Shown in pieces: positions 1-8,931 of a stretch of DNA of 64,000 nt. Position 1 is the stretch's first letter. The number at the start of each line of letters is the position of its first letter. Under the pieces are notes generated by a model, which was not told where the DNA came from, searched no databases, and worked only from the letters and a program-made list of their open reading frames with translations. Location: assembly GCF_001045465.1 (NCBI RefSeq), contig NZ_LFND01000001.1, positions 124,001 to 188,000 of the forward strand. Reading direction: 5' to 3'. The position numbers were made by a program, and so were the translations under genes. This DNA comes from Chryseobacterium angstadtii. Lineage in GTDB: Bacteria > Bacteroidota > Bacteroidia > Flavobacteriales > Weeksellaceae.

Positions 1-18
1 GTTCTTATTCAAAAGATC

Positions 19-1752
19 ATGAAGAAATTGTTATATACTTCCCTCTTTATTTTTTCATTAATAAGCTTTACTGCCAAAGCTCAATACCAGCCTAAAAATA
101 GTTCAAAAGAAGACCTGAAAAAGGCTCAGCACTGGGTAAACAAGACCTACCGTTCACTTTCTCAGGATGAAAAGCTTGGCCAGCTGTTTATTGTAGCGCT
201 TTACACCAATAAGGGTGAAGATTATATTAATCAGATCAGAAACATTGTTATTAATGATAAAATCGGAGGACTGATTTTAATGCAGGATGATGCTGCCAGA
301 GAAATCAATCTGGTGAACGAGTTCCAGCAGAAATCCAGAGTTCCGATGATGATCGGGATGGATGCAGAATGGGGACTTTTCCAAAGAATTGCCACTGCCT
401 ACAAATTTCCGTGGGCCATGACACTCGGAGCTATACAGGATAAAAACCTGATTTACCAGATGTCCGCCAAAATAGCCGAAGACTGTCACAGAATGGGGAT
501 CAACTGGGATTTCGCACCGGTTGTAGATGTGAATACCAACCCAAGCAATCCTATTATCGGAAACAGAAGTTTCGGTTCAGAGGTAGATAATGTGATCAGT
601 TCTGCTTTGGCTTACTCTAACGGGCTTCAGGATAATACTATTCTTGCAGCTATTAAACATTTCCCTGGGCATGGTGATACCAGTAAAGATTCACATACGG
701 ACTTACCTGTAGTTTCACATAATTTAGAAAGACTCAACACCGTTGAACTGGCTCCTTTTAAAGCTTTAATGGATAAAGGAATCGGAGGTGTCATGGTAGC
801 CCATCTGTATGTTCCAAGTCTTGAATCTGAAAAAGGAATACCTGCTTCCGTTTCAAAGAATATCATAACAGGATTGTTAAAAGATAAATTAGGCTACAAA
901 GGCTTAATTATTACGGATGCCCTGAATATGGGAGCTGTAGCCAATAAATACAAACCCGGAGAACTGGATGCGCTTGCATTCAAAGCAGGAAATGATATCA
1001 TGCTTTTCTCTCAGGGTGTTGCAGAAGGAAAGAAATTAATTCAGAAAAGTATTGATAAAGGTGAAATTTCACAATCGAGAGTGGAAGAAAGTGTTAAAAA
1101 GATTTTATTAACCAAATACTTCCTGGGACTTGATCAATACACTCCGAAAAAGCCGGAAAATATCAATAGTGATCTCAATAATGATTCCCATAAAACATTG
1201 GTTCAAAATCTTTACGCCAATGCAATTACTTTATTAAAAGATGATCAGAAACTGCTTCCCATTACCGGGAAACAAGTCTATTATGTTCCTCTGGAAGAAG
1301 CTCCTTATCAGACTTTTGCCAATCAGCTTGGCTCTAATATTACCATCAAAAAAGCCGGCGAAATCAATAGTATTCCTGCAGGTTCTACTGTGATTGTAGG
1401 ATTCCACAAGGATAATTCAACAGCGTACAAGCCTTATAAAATCTCGGCAGAGTCTAAAAAGATTCTTGCTGATCTTACGGGCAGACAAAACGTTATTCTC
1501 AATGTATTCGGAAGTGCATATGCTTTAAAAGACATTGATATTTCAAAAGTATCCACGGTTCTAGTCTCTTACGAAAACAATGACGATTCAATGACAGCCG
1601 CCGCCGCTGCTCTGAACGGAAAAACAAAAATATGGGGCAAACTGCCTGTACTGGTTAACGATCAGTTGAAAGCAGGAATGGGAATCGAAAAAGCTCCCGC
1701 TTCCGGCTCGAATGCAAACTCAACAGTTTTTACAACATCAAAACAAAAATAA
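19..1752 (+). CDS. Secreted glycoside hydrolase family 3 protein (NagZ-like beta-N-acetylhexosaminidase)
   Basis: Exported family 3 glycoside hydrolase, closest in motif to NagZ-type enzymes that remove terminal GlcNAc from muropeptides or chito-oligosaccharides. Residues 1-21 form a signal peptide (Lys-Lys start, hydrophobic core, AKA before Gln). The barrel carries KHFPGHGDTSKDSHTDLP from about residue 213, which includes the His-Asp acid/base dyad typical of the NagZ branch. IITDALNMGA follows with predicted nucleophile Asp300. At 577 aa it exceeds NagZ (about 340 aa); the extra C-terminal part fits a GH3 sandwich domain. The ATG of bshA lies 4 nt after its stop, so the two are probably co-transcribed. 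The family call is firm; the substrate is inferred. Confidence 0.9.
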   Translation: MKKLLYTSLFIFSLISFTAKAQYQPKNSSKEDLKKAQHWVNKTYRSLSQDEKLGQLFIVALYTNKGEDYINQIRNIVINDKIGGLILMQDDAAREINLVNEFQQKSRVPMMIGMDAEWGLFQRIATAYKFPWAMTLGAIQDKNLIYQMSAKIAEDCHRMGINWDFAPVVDVNTNPSNPIIGNRSFGSEVDNVISSALAYSNGLQDNTILAAIKHFPGHGDTSKDSHTDLPVVSHNLERLNTVELAPFKALMDKGIGGVMVAHLYVPSLESEKGIPASVSKNIITGLLKDKLGYKGLIITDALNMGAVANKYKPGELDALAFKAGNDIMLFSQGVAEGKKLIQKSIDKGEISQSRVEESVKKILLTKYFLGLDQYTPKKPENINSDLNNDSHKTLVQNLYANAITLLKDDQKLLPITGKQVYYVPLEEAPYQTFANQLGSNITIKKAGEINSIPAGSTVIVGFHKDNSTAYKPYKISAESKKILADLTGRQNVILNVFGSAYALKDIDISKVSTVLVSYENNDDSMTAAAAALNGKTKIWGKLPVLVNDQLKAGMGIEKAPASGSNANSTVFTTSKQK

Positions 1753-1756
1753 TCTA

Positions 1757-2905
1757 ATGAAAATAGGCATACTTTGCTATCCAACATACGGAGGAAGCGG
1801 AATTGTAGCAACAGAACTGGGAATGTCTCTTGCCAACAAAGGATATGAGGTTCACTTTATAAGTTCTGCGCTCCCTGCAAGACTGGACATCACCAACCCG
1901 AACATTTTTTTTCACCGGGTGAATGTACAGACCTATCCCCTTTTTCAGTATCAGCCTTATGATATTGCATTAAGCTCAATGATTTACCGTGTCGTAAATC
2001 TTTATAAGCTGGATCTTCTGCATGCTCATTATGCTATTCCTTATGCATATGCTGCTTTTACCGCTAAACAAATGCTGAAGGATGACAACAATGATATTCC
2101 GTTGGTGACTACTCTTCACGGAACAGATATTACCCTTGTGGGGCAGCATCCAAGCTATAAACATGCTGTAGAATTCTCTATCAACCAGTCAGATGCCATT
2201 ACATCGGTTTCTGAAAGTCTGAAAAAAGATACCCTGCAGTTTTTCAATATTAAGAAACAGATACAGGTAATCACCAATTTTATTGATAATTCTGAATTTG
2301 ATGACTGTACGGAATGCCAGAGAACTCAATTCGCCAACCCTGACGAAAAAATTCTGATCCACGTTTCCAACCTTCGTCCTGTAAAAAGAGTGGAGGAAGT
2401 TCTTCAGATCTTCAAAAATGTGGAGAAAAAAGTAAAATCCAAGCTGATCATTATTGGTGAAGGGCCGGATATGGAAAAAGTCAATCAGTTCCTGGAAGAA
2501 AACCCTGAATTGATTTCAAAAATCCGTCTGTTAGGAAAAGTAAATGATCTTTACAAAATTCTACAGCTTTCCGACGTATTCTTACTTCCTTCCGAACAGG
2601 AAAGTTTCGGTTTGGCTGCACTTGAGGCTATGGCTGCTTACACTCCTGTTATCAGTTCCAATGCGGGAGGAATCCCTGAAGTAAACATCCAGGGAGAAAC
2701 AGGATTCCTGGCCGAAATCGGAAATGTAGAAGCCATGAGTAATTATACAATCAAGCTTTTAAGCAATGAGGAACTTCTAACGACAATGAAGCAAAACGCA
2801 AAAGATCAGGCTATCAAATTTGACCTGAAAAATATTCTTCCCATCTATGAAGAAATGTACAGAACCACGATAGAAAATTTCAAAAAGGAACTGACGAAAG
2901 CTTAA
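1757..2905 (+). CDS. bshA: N-acetyl-alpha-D-glucosaminyl L-malate synthase BshA
   Basis: First enzyme of bacillithiol synthesis: a GT4-family, GT-B fold glycosyltransferase that joins GlcNAc from UDP-GlcNAc to L-malate in the cytoplasm. The start MKIGILCYPTYGGSGIVATE is the typical BshA N-terminus with its glycine-rich loop. The EX7E motif of retaining GT4 enzymes is seen in EQESFGLAALEA (Glu282 and Glu290). I chose ATG 1757 rather than an upstream in-frame ATG at 1712, because 1712 lies inside the preceding gene and the family begins at MKIGI. The length of 382 aa is normal. A strong terminator follows at 2938. bshB and bshC are not in the window. Confidence 0.93.
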   Translation: MKIGILCYPTYGGSGIVATELGMSLANKGYEVHFISSALPARLDITNPNIFFHRVNVQTYPLFQYQPYDIALSSMIYRVVNLYKLDLLHAHYAIPYAYAAFTAKQMLKDDNNDIPLVTTLHGTDITLVGQHPSYKHAVEFSINQSDAITSVSESLKKDTLQFFNIKKQIQVITNFIDNSEFDDCTECQRTQFANPDEKILIHVSNLRPVKRVEEVLQIFKNVEKKVKSKLIIIGEGPDMEKVNQFLEENPELISKIRLLGKVNDLYKILQLSDVFLLPSEQESFGLAALEAMAAYTPVISSNAGGIPEVNIQGETGFLAEIGNVEAMSNYTIKLLSNEELLTTMKQNAKDQAIKFDLKNILPIYEEMYRTTIENFKKELTKA

Positions 2906-2937
2906 CCGTCAAAACATATTTGAATCAGCTATACTAC

Positions 2938-2971
2938 AAATGCCTTCTGTATAAATTGACAGAAGGCATTT
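2938..2971 (+). terminator. Rho-independent terminator after bshA
   Basis: A perfect 13-bp stem (2938-2950 with 2959-2971, arm AAATGCCTTCTGT) with an 8-nt loop, followed by GTATTTTTT. It lies 33 nt after the bshA stop and ends the GH3-bshA unit. Confidence 0.9.
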
Positions 2972-3135
2972 GTATTTTTTCAGCCAAAGCAATAAAAAGC
3001 CGAACAGATAAATCAGAAGTTCTTGTTTTAAAAAATATATTTCTATCAATCAGACTTTGTTCAGCACAACGATTGAAAATCTGAAAAAGCAACCTCTAGA
3101 AACTTTGTTTTTCCATTATATTTATCCTAACACTT

Positions 3136-4407
3136 ATGACGGAAAGACTGCTTCAATATCTATGGAACTATAAAGTTTTCAAACATTTCAACTTCAGAGA
3201 TACTGAAGGAAATCCTGTTGAACTCATCCATTCCGGGAAATGGAACAAAGATGCCGGCCCCGATTTCCTTAATGCAAAAATTAAAACAAAAGATCTGATC
3301 GTTGCCGGACATATAGAACTGCACGTCCGTACCTCCGACTGGATTTTTCATAACCATTCCCGGGATCCCAATTATCAAAATATTATTCTGCATGTGGTCT
3401 ATCAAAATGATGCGGAGATTGAAGACCTCATCCGAAAAAATGTTCCTACTCTGGAACTTAAAGATCATATTGACATAAATATTCTCTGGAAATATGAAAA
3501 ATTAATCAATGGAGAACAGTTTATTCCCTGTGAAAATATTTTCAGGCCGGATGCGGTTCCGTTTCATTTTCATGAGGCTAATGTTCTTAAAAAACTGGAT
3601 GAAAAGTCGCGGGAACTGGAAAAGAGTTTAGAAGTGTATCAAAATAATTTTGAAGCGGTTTTATTTCACAGCCTCGCCTATTCTTTCGGCTTGAAAGTAA
3701 ATGCCCAAATTTTCAGAATGATTGCGGAATCTGTAGATTTCAGCATTATCAATAAGATCCGGCAGAATGAATTACAGCTGGAAGCCCTTCTGTTTGGGAT
3801 TTCAGGCTGGCTAGACAATCCGAAAGACGGACAAATGATGATCTGGAAAAGAGAATTTGAATTCATCAGAAAGAAGTTCAGTATTCCCCCTCTTACATTT
3901 CATCCCAAATTTATGAGACTGCGCCCGCCCAGTTTTCCTACAATCCGTCTTTCTCAGCTGGCCAATCTTTATCACAGGCATCAGAATTTATTTTCAAAAA
4001 TCATAAAAGCCAATACTCCGGATAATCTTTACGAAGTTTTTGAACCCGTAAAAGCTTCGGAATACTGGGATTTTCATTTTAATTTTGGAACCATTTCAAA
4101 GTTCCAGCCTAAAATAATAAGCAGGGATTTTATTGAACTGATTATTCTCAATACCGTTCTTCCTTTAAAATATACCTATCACAAATACCATCGTAAGGAA
4201 ATTACAGATGAAATCCTGAATTTATACAGAAACAGCCCTGCTGAAAAAAATTCTGTAACAGACAGATGGAAAAAGCTTGGGCTGAAAATCAACAATGCAT
4301 TGGAAAGCCAGAGTCTTATTTATCATTATAAAACCTCGTGTGAAGAAAAAAATTGCTTAAATTGCAGTATTGGATTTAAACTTTTAAAAGAAACTTCAAA
4401 TGTTTGA
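3136..4407 (+). CDS. DUF2851 family protein
   Basis: Conserved Bacteroidota protein of unknown function (DUF2851), recognised from the N-terminal pattern LLQYLWNYKVF, then GKWNKDAGPDFLNAKI and GHIELHVRTSDW. It is 423 aa with no signal peptide or membrane segment, so it is probably cytoplasmic. The C-terminus carries three close cysteines (Cys402, Cys407, Cys410 in CEEKNCLNC) that could bind a metal; this is inference. The next gene (PspC-like) overlaps its last 8 nt, which points to translational coupling, and a GNAT gene follows directly. I do not assign a function. Confidence 0.85.
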   Translation: MTERLLQYLWNYKVFKHFNFRDTEGNPVELIHSGKWNKDAGPDFLNAKIKTKDLIVAGHIELHVRTSDWIFHNHSRDPNYQNIILHVVYQNDAEIEDLIRKNVPTLELKDHIDINILWKYEKLINGEQFIPCENIFRPDAVPFHFHEANVLKKLDEKSRELEKSLEVYQNNFEAVLFHSLAYSFGLKVNAQIFRMIAESVDFSIINKIRQNELQLEALLFGISGWLDNPKDGQMMIWKREFEFIRKKFSIPPLTFHPKFMRLRPPSFPTIRLSQLANLYHRHQNLFSKIIKANTPDNLYEVFEPVKASEYWDFHFNFGTISKFQPKIISRDFIELIILNTVLPLKYTYHKYHRKEITDEILNLYRNSPAEKNSVTDRWKKLGLKINNALESQSLIYHYKTSCEEKNCLNCSIGFKLLKETSNV

Positions 4408-4621
4408 CAATATCCGCCACAAAATGGAAAGAGAATGGTTTGGCGTTCTTACGAGAACAGGAGCTAAACTGGGGATTCCTGTATCTAAATTAAGGATCTT
4501 TTTCATCTATTCTACTTTTGCCACTGCCGGTTTTTTCTTTTTGATTTATCTTGGACTGGCATTTACGCTTTGGATCAAAGATATTTTTATCACCAGAAGG
4601 CCCAGCGTTTTTGATTTATAA
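4400..4621 (+). CDS. PspC domain-containing small membrane protein
   Basis: A 73-aa protein matching a single PspC domain. It has a short basic N-terminal part (RTGAKLGIPVSKLRIFFIY) followed by one hydrophobic segment at about residues 36-60 (FATAGFFFLIYLGLAFTLW). PspC-type proteins belong to envelope stress systems in other bacteria; nothing here shows a phage-shock operon. It overlaps the end of the DUF2851 gene by 8 nt and ends 2 nt before the GNAT gene, so the three form one tight operon. Confidence 0.82.
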   Translation: MFDNIRHKMEREWFGVLTRTGAKLGIPVSKLRIFFIYSTFATAGFFFLIYLGLAFTLWIKDIFITRRPSVFDL

Positions 4622-4623
4622 TT

Positions 4624-5136
4624 ATGGAATTTTTACCGATTACTTCTGCAGATGACTATAGAGTTCAGGACATCTATAAGTCATATTCCAGTACATTTCC
4701 CGCAGATGAACAAAGGGACTGGAATCAATTTACGGCTTTATTTTCTAATCCTCATGTGAAAGTAATATCTGTATTTCACGAAACACAGGCTATAGGATAT
4801 CTGATTATCTGGGAACTGAGTTCTTATATTTTTGTAGAACATTTTGAGGTTTTCGAGGCCTTCAGAAGCCAGAAGCTGGGATCACATATTACAGGGTACC
4901 TGTTTAAAAATTATCCTAGAATTATTCTGGAAATAGAACCCGATCATTTGGGAGAAGATGCCAAAAGACGTTATTCTTTCTATCAGAAAAACGGGTTCAC
5001 CCTGATTGACGATATGCATGTACAGCCAAGCTACGGTGAAGGAAAAAAACCGCTGGATCTTTGGCTGCTGGCCAATTATACTCCTGAAAATTTAAAGAGT
5101 GTAAAGGACGAAATTTATGATGTAGTGTATCATTAA
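4624..5136 (+). CDS. GNAT family N-acetyltransferase
   Basis: A 170-aa protein with a GNAT-type layout. A central strand pair (VFHETQAIGYLIIWE) leads to the acetyl-CoA loop region FRSQKLGSHITGYLF, followed by a C-terminal segment RRYSFYQKNGFTLIDD that is typical of GNAT enzymes. The acceptor substrate is unknown. It starts 2 nt after the PspC-like gene and is the last gene of the DUF2851 operon, with a terminator just downstream at 5146. Confidence 0.8.
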   Translation: MEFLPITSADDYRVQDIYKSYSSTFPADEQRDWNQFTALFSNPHVKVISVFHETQAIGYLIIWELSSYIFVEHFEVFEAFRSQKLGSHITGYLFKNYPRIILEIEPDHLGEDAKRRYSFYQKNGFTLIDDMHVQPSYGEGKKPLDLWLLANYTPENLKSVKDEIYDVVYH

Positions 5137-5145
5137 AATATAGAA

Positions 5146-5168
5146 ACCGCCGGAAAATATCTGGCGGT
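5146..5168 (+). terminator. Terminator after the DUF2851-PspC-GNAT operon
   Basis: Stem ACCGCCGG (5146-5153) with CTGGCGGT (5161-5168, one G-T pair), loop AAAATAT, followed by CTATTTTTA. It begins 10 nt after the GNAT stop codon. Confidence 0.8.
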
Positions 5169-5210
5169 CTATTTTTATCATATGCTGTGAAGCTTTTCAT
5201 CTGTATTTTG

Positions 5211-5335
5211 TTAACCACTGATGGCACAGATTTTCACAGATGATTGTTTAAAACTTATGTGATCTTCCTATTCTCCTGGCATTTAAACTTCAAAATAAAT
5301 GAAGTCTTAAAACTTTTGTTCTCTTTTGTGGTTAA
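5211..5335. repeat. Putative 125-bp intergenic element with 8-bp terminal inverted repeats
   Basis: The segment starts TTAACCAC (5211-5218) and ends GTGGTTAA (5328-5335), a perfect inverted pair 125 bp apart in an otherwise empty convergent gap. The left end continues TGATGGCACAGATTTTCACA, a word type often seen dispersed in flavobacterial intergenic DNA. Inside is a 6-bp hairpin (ACTTCA/TGAAGT near 5287-5305). There is no open reading frame. It could be a small MITE-like repeat; only one copy is in this window. Confidence 0.45.
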
Positions 5336-5378
5336 TATTTTCCCCACCAATGATGATCACTTTTAGGAATGATACATA

Positions 5379-6113
5379 TTAGTCAACTTCGTATTCCAGC
5401 TTTATGGTGATGTTCGCTTCTTTTTCTTTGGAAGATGTATTGAATGTTCCGCCGTAGGAATAGTCTTCATTGGAATTGGGTTCCGTTATCTGGATCACAC
5501 CCATTGTGGCTTTTTTAAGGTTCCCCAGACTGCTTCCCGAGTTTTCTGCAATCTTCTCCGCTCTTTCTTTGGCGTCTTTGGTGGCACTGGCAATCATCTC
5601 CTGTTTTACTGTGGCTAATTTAGTGTAAAAATAAGATGGTGCTGAAGAGGTGAACTCAATACCGCGATTGATAATTTCTGTAATGTTTCTGGAAAGGTTC
5701 TCTATTTTCACCACCTCCTTACTTTCAATAGAGACTTTTTGGGTAAGGTTGTACCCGGAAAATTCGCCCTGTACATAATTTCCGTTTGAATCGTTATAGC
5801 TTCTGAACTGCTTCTGAATATCTACGGACGAAAATACAATTTCATTCTGCTTAATTCCTTTGGAAAGAAGATAATCATTAATCACCTTCCTGTCTGTTGC
5901 CAGCTCATCGTACGCCGATTTTAAGTCTGAATTGTTTTTAGAAAAGCTTCCTGACCAGGTGATCAGATCAGAGGTGAATTGTTTGGTTCCCAATCCGGTT
6001 ACGGAAATGGTATTTTCAGATTTATTTCTGTTTTTAATCGCGTTTCCTAAAAACCCGAGCCCGAGAACGAATCCCAGTGCCCCGACAGCTACCGCAATAA
6101 TATTCTTATTCAT
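5379..6113 (-). CDS. SIMPL domain-containing (DUF541) protein
   Basis: A 244-aa SIMPL/DUF541 family protein of the envelope. An N-terminal hydrophobic segment (about residues 5-26, IAVAVGALGFVLGLGFL) acts as membrane anchor or signal. The domain follows with NTISVTGLGTKQFTSDLITW, a typical 'alternating sign' start, and ends in ANITIKLEYEV. The SATKDAKERAEKIAENSGSS region is the conserved helix of the family. Family members in other bacteria affect stress tolerance, but the molecular role is unknown. It appears monocistronic, facing away from the paralogue cluster upstream. Confidence 0.85.
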   Translation of the reverse strand: MNKNIIAVAVGALGFVLGLGFLGNAIKNRNKSENTISVTGLGTKQFTSDLITWSGSFSKNNSDLKSAYDELATDRKVINDYLLSKGIKQNEIVFSSVDIQKQFRSYNDSNGNYVQGEFSGYNLTQKVSIESKEVVKIENLSRNITEIINRGIEFTSSAPSYFYTKLATVKQEMIASATKDAKERAEKIAENSGSSLGNLKKATMGVIQITEPNSNEDYSYGGTFNTSSKEKEANITIKLEYEVD

Positions 6114-6335
6114 AAAAATGGTGATTTAATTGATTATTCGTAGGTTACATCAATTTTCATTCCGATTTTTAAGAATTCATTAACATTATTCATCCTTTCT
6201 CCTGCTCAGTTTCAAAACCTGGAGGCAAGGCAAAAAAGAAACATTATAAATATTAAGAAATAAATTAAAGCTTATTGAGGTTAAAAAAATAAGACTTATA
6301 TTAAACAGACTATTATAGGTTTGATTGTATTTATT

Positions 6336-7142
6336 TTACTCCTCTGGTTTTGAAATTGATCCGTTTTTGCTTTGCTTCAATCTTTCTAAATAAACCGGCA
6401 TTGTTTCTTCCATTCTCAGCAGGGTTCCGGATAAGTTTCTTGCTTTTACATAAGTGCGGACCTGAGGTTTAACCTCGAAAGCATACTGTATAAATTCTGA
6501 AATACGTTCTACGGGAATTCCTGCATTTACAAAATATTCATTATCCACCCTGTTTCGGACCCACATGATATGCTCCTGCAAATCATCATATCTGTACTGC
6601 CGTTTCTGCCTTCTTGCTTTTCCGCTGATCAGATCGTAAGCACCCTGAACATCCAGGCTTCCCAGGAGAATCGGGAGAAGAACTTTTTTCACTTCGGCAG
6701 GCTTTTCCCGCATTTTTCCGACAGGTTGAGGAAGACCTACCGCCTGTTCTACGATTTCCCCTTTATCCACTTTTCCGGCCAGCCGGGAATCGGTTTCAAG
6801 GTCGCCTGTTGGCTTTTTAACGATTTTCACCTCTCCTACATCTCTTGGTATCGGGGTCATAGTAACCAGTAGTTGAGGATTGTAGCCGCCTGTGAGCACT
6901 CTTGTAGAAACCCTGTAGAAATCTGCCATTACAAATCTGAGTTCGTCGTTGGGAGAAGCTTCTATAGAAAACATTCCCGCAGCATTGGAAGAGGTTTTCT
7001 GATCTGTAGACATATTGATGATAAGAACAGCGCTTAAATTCACTCCGTCATCATCTGTGATACGTCCTGTAACCGTTTGCTGTGCAAAGAAACTGTTAAA
7101 CAGAAAAACGAGAAGAAATGAAACTTTCTTCCAATCCGTCAT
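6336..7142 (-). CDS. Secreted carboxypeptidase-regulatory-like domain protein, paralogue C
   Basis: Third of three tandem paralogues. I take ATG 7142 as the start because it gives a clean signal peptide (MTDWKKVSFLLVFLFNSFFAQ); an ATG nine codons upstream would put extra residues before it. After cleavage comes a CarboxypepD_reg-like beta-sandwich of about 80 residues (TVTGRITDDDGVNLSAVLI through ELRFVMADFYRVSTRVL), as found at the N-terminus of many flavobacterial envelope proteins. A helical, charged C-terminal region of unknown function follows. It shares the D/N-ELRFV and TGDLETD signatures with its neighbours. Here the plug and barrel that usually follow this fold are absent, so it is not a TonB receptor. 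Confidence 0.75.
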   Translation of the reverse strand: MTDWKKVSFLLVFLFNSFFAQQTVTGRITDDDGVNLSAVLIINMSTDQKTSSNAAGMFSIEASPNDELRFVMADFYRVSTRVLTGGYNPQLLVTMTPIPRDVGEVKIVKKPTGDLETDSRLAGKVDKGEIVEQAVGLPQPVGKMREKPAEVKKVLLPILLGSLDVQGAYDLISGKARRQKRQYRYDDLQEHIMWVRNRVDNEYFVNAGIPVERISEFIQYAFEVKPQVRTYVKARNLSGTLLRMEETMPVYLERLKQSKNGSISKPEE

Positions 7143-7185
7143 AAAAATATTGGCCCCTCTACAATTCATTATCCGTTTATTAAAG

Positions 7186-7995
7186 CTAAATATTGCTCAG
7201 CTTGTGCGTTTTCCTGTATTCAGCAAAAGCCACACCTAATTCAGACTCTATTATATTAATTTTAAAGTTTTTTCTGTATTTTTTTGCCAATGTCCGGGTA
7301 TCATTGGCGTAGATAAGGAATTCATCAATCTGCTCCTCATCCATACCGTATTTTCTCAAAAACTGTAAATTGATTTCTTCTTTTATTCTTCTGAGAAAAT
7401 CCTCTGTTTCTTTATAATTGGCTTTGGTAATTTTAAGTTCAGTTGCTTTTTTGAACAGCCCTTTTGCAGCATCCAGCACGCCTAAAAGACTTACCTGTCC
7501 GACTTTATAATCCGGGCTTGCAAAAGTTTTCGATATCGTATTATCCGGTAAAGCCTCATTCAGAGGGCTTTTCATATACTCATCCAATTCCGATCTTAAA
7601 GAAACCACTTTCCGGGATTCATTAAGATTTCTGTTGTCCCTTTCCAGATTGCCGGTGGGCTGAAAGGTAATTTTCACCTCCGGAATTTCTATTTCGTTTT
7701 TTTTAAGGCTGATTATTAATGGAGACCCAAAATCTTCCTTTCCTATTTTCTTATCGATCCGGTAATATCCTTCTTTCACAAACCGTAATTCGTCATTCTC
7801 TGCTGCTTCAATGATAAAATTTCCTGAAGTATCACTCAAAATACTTTGATGACTGGAAATATTGATGATCAAAACAGAACCCAATCCTTCTTTATCAGTA
7901 CTTTTTACATTTCCGGTTACTTTCTGTTGGGAAAACAATTCAGCAGACATAAAAAGCGGCACCGTGTAAAAGCTTTGTTTAATATAAGTTCTCAT
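7186..7995 (-). CDS. Secreted carboxypeptidase-regulatory-like domain protein, paralogue B
   Basis: Middle copy of the tandem set (269 aa). It has a signal peptide (about residues 1-22, ending in FSQQ), then the regulatory-like sandwich with KVTGNVKSTDKEGLGSVLII and NDELRFVKEGYYRIDKKI, then TGNLERDNRNLNESRKVV and a helical region. It starts 6 nt after the stop of paralogue A and ends 43 nt before paralogue C, so the three form one transcription unit. The C-terminal region (RRIKEEINLQFLRKYGMDEE) aligns with the equivalent parts of A and C, so the whole protein was duplicated and not only the sandwich. Confidence 0.75.
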   Translation of the reverse strand: MRTYIKQSFYTVPLFMSAELFSQQKVTGNVKSTDKEGLGSVLIINISSHQSILSDTSGNFIIEAAENDELRFVKEGYYRIDKKIGKEDFGSPLIISLKKNEIEIPEVKITFQPTGNLERDNRNLNESRKVVSLRSELDEYMKSPLNEALPDNTISKTFASPDYKVGQVSLLGVLDAAKGLFKKATELKITKANYKETEDFLRRIKEEINLQFLRKYGMDEEQIDEFLIYANDTRTLAKKYRKNFKINIIESELGVAFAEYRKTHKLSNI

Positions 7996-8001
7996 CTGTA
8001 T

Positions 8002-8787
8002 TTATCTTTGAGTCTGCGGAGCACGGTAGGAGGAAATTCTCATGAGAACAAATCTTTGAAATCTGTTCAGATCAGCATCGCTGCAGAAGCCGTATTTCAG
8101 GATACTTTTCCGTTCAAAACCTCCTGCAAGAACATAGGTGATAAAATGGTCGATCTGAGGTTTCTCAATTTTAAGATCGGTAAAATATTCATCTCCAAGT
8201 GCTGAATGCAGGTATTTCATTAAGTCGATATCATCCCATTTATTTTTCACTTTGCCTATAAAGAATCCCTGACCTTTGGGCTGTACAAACTCTCCCGGTT
8301 TTGCGGCAAGAATACGCGGATCTGATTTTTGAGCAATGTATTTATCAATATCCTTTATTAATTTTTCCACCTTTTTAGGACGGTTCAGATTTTTTGCATC
8401 AATTTTCAGATTTCCGGTAATACCCTGCTTCACTTCTACTTCAGGAATGAGTATTGTGGCTCTGGCCAAAGTAATATTGACTGGAGACGCTATATTTTCG
8501 CTGGAAATCTTTCTTCCTAAACGTTCATAGCCTGCTTTTACAAAGCGAAGTTCATCCCCGGCTCTTCCGGAAATCATAAAATGTCCGTCCCTGTTGGTCA
8601 CAACCATTTCATATGTTCTGATATTGATTACGGTTACATCCTGAATCTCGGCATTATCTTCGGAAATCACTTTTCCGAAAATATAGCTTTGGGCATAGGA
8701 ATTAATACAAAAAAAGAGGGTTAAAAGAAAGTATAGTTTAAATTTCACAGACAGTTTTTTATGAAGCAAATCTAAAGTTATTTTCAA
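8002..8787 (-). CDS. Secreted carboxypeptidase-regulatory-like domain protein, paralogue A
   Basis: First gene of the tandem triplet (261 aa). The signal peptide ends near residue 32 (LLTLFFCINSYAQ). The sandwich domain shows YIFGKVISEDNAEIQDVTVI and GDELRFVKAGYERLGRKI, followed by ITGNLKIDAKNLN, which matches the TGNL/TGDL motif of the other two copies. The rest is helical and charged, with FITYVLAGGFERKSILKYG near the end. No catalytic motif is visible. A surface or periplasmic location is inferred from the signal peptide. A 144-bp gap to the divergent addA-like gene probably holds the promoters for both. Confidence 0.75.
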   Translation of the reverse strand: MKITLDLLHKKLSVKFKLYFLLTLFFCINSYAQSYIFGKVISEDNAEIQDVTVINIRTYEMVVTNRDGHFMISGRAGDELRFVKAGYERLGRKISSENIASPVNITLARATILIPEVEVKQGITGNLKIDAKNLNRPKKVEKLIKDIDKYIAQKSDPRILAAKPGEFVQPKGQGFFIGKVKNKWDDIDLMKYLHSALGDEYFTDLKIEKPQIDHFITYVLAGGFERKSILKYGFCSDADLNRFQRFVLMRISSYRAPQTQR

Positions 8788-8931
8788 ATTAATTCACAAG
8801 TTTAACCACAGTTAACGTGTTTTAGCATTTCTTTTTGATTTTTGCGGAATAAACTGTTAAATCAGCACTTTGATTTGTTAAAATTTCACTTAAAAATTAG
8901 CTAACTTGCAGTCTCAATTCTAAATTCAGCA

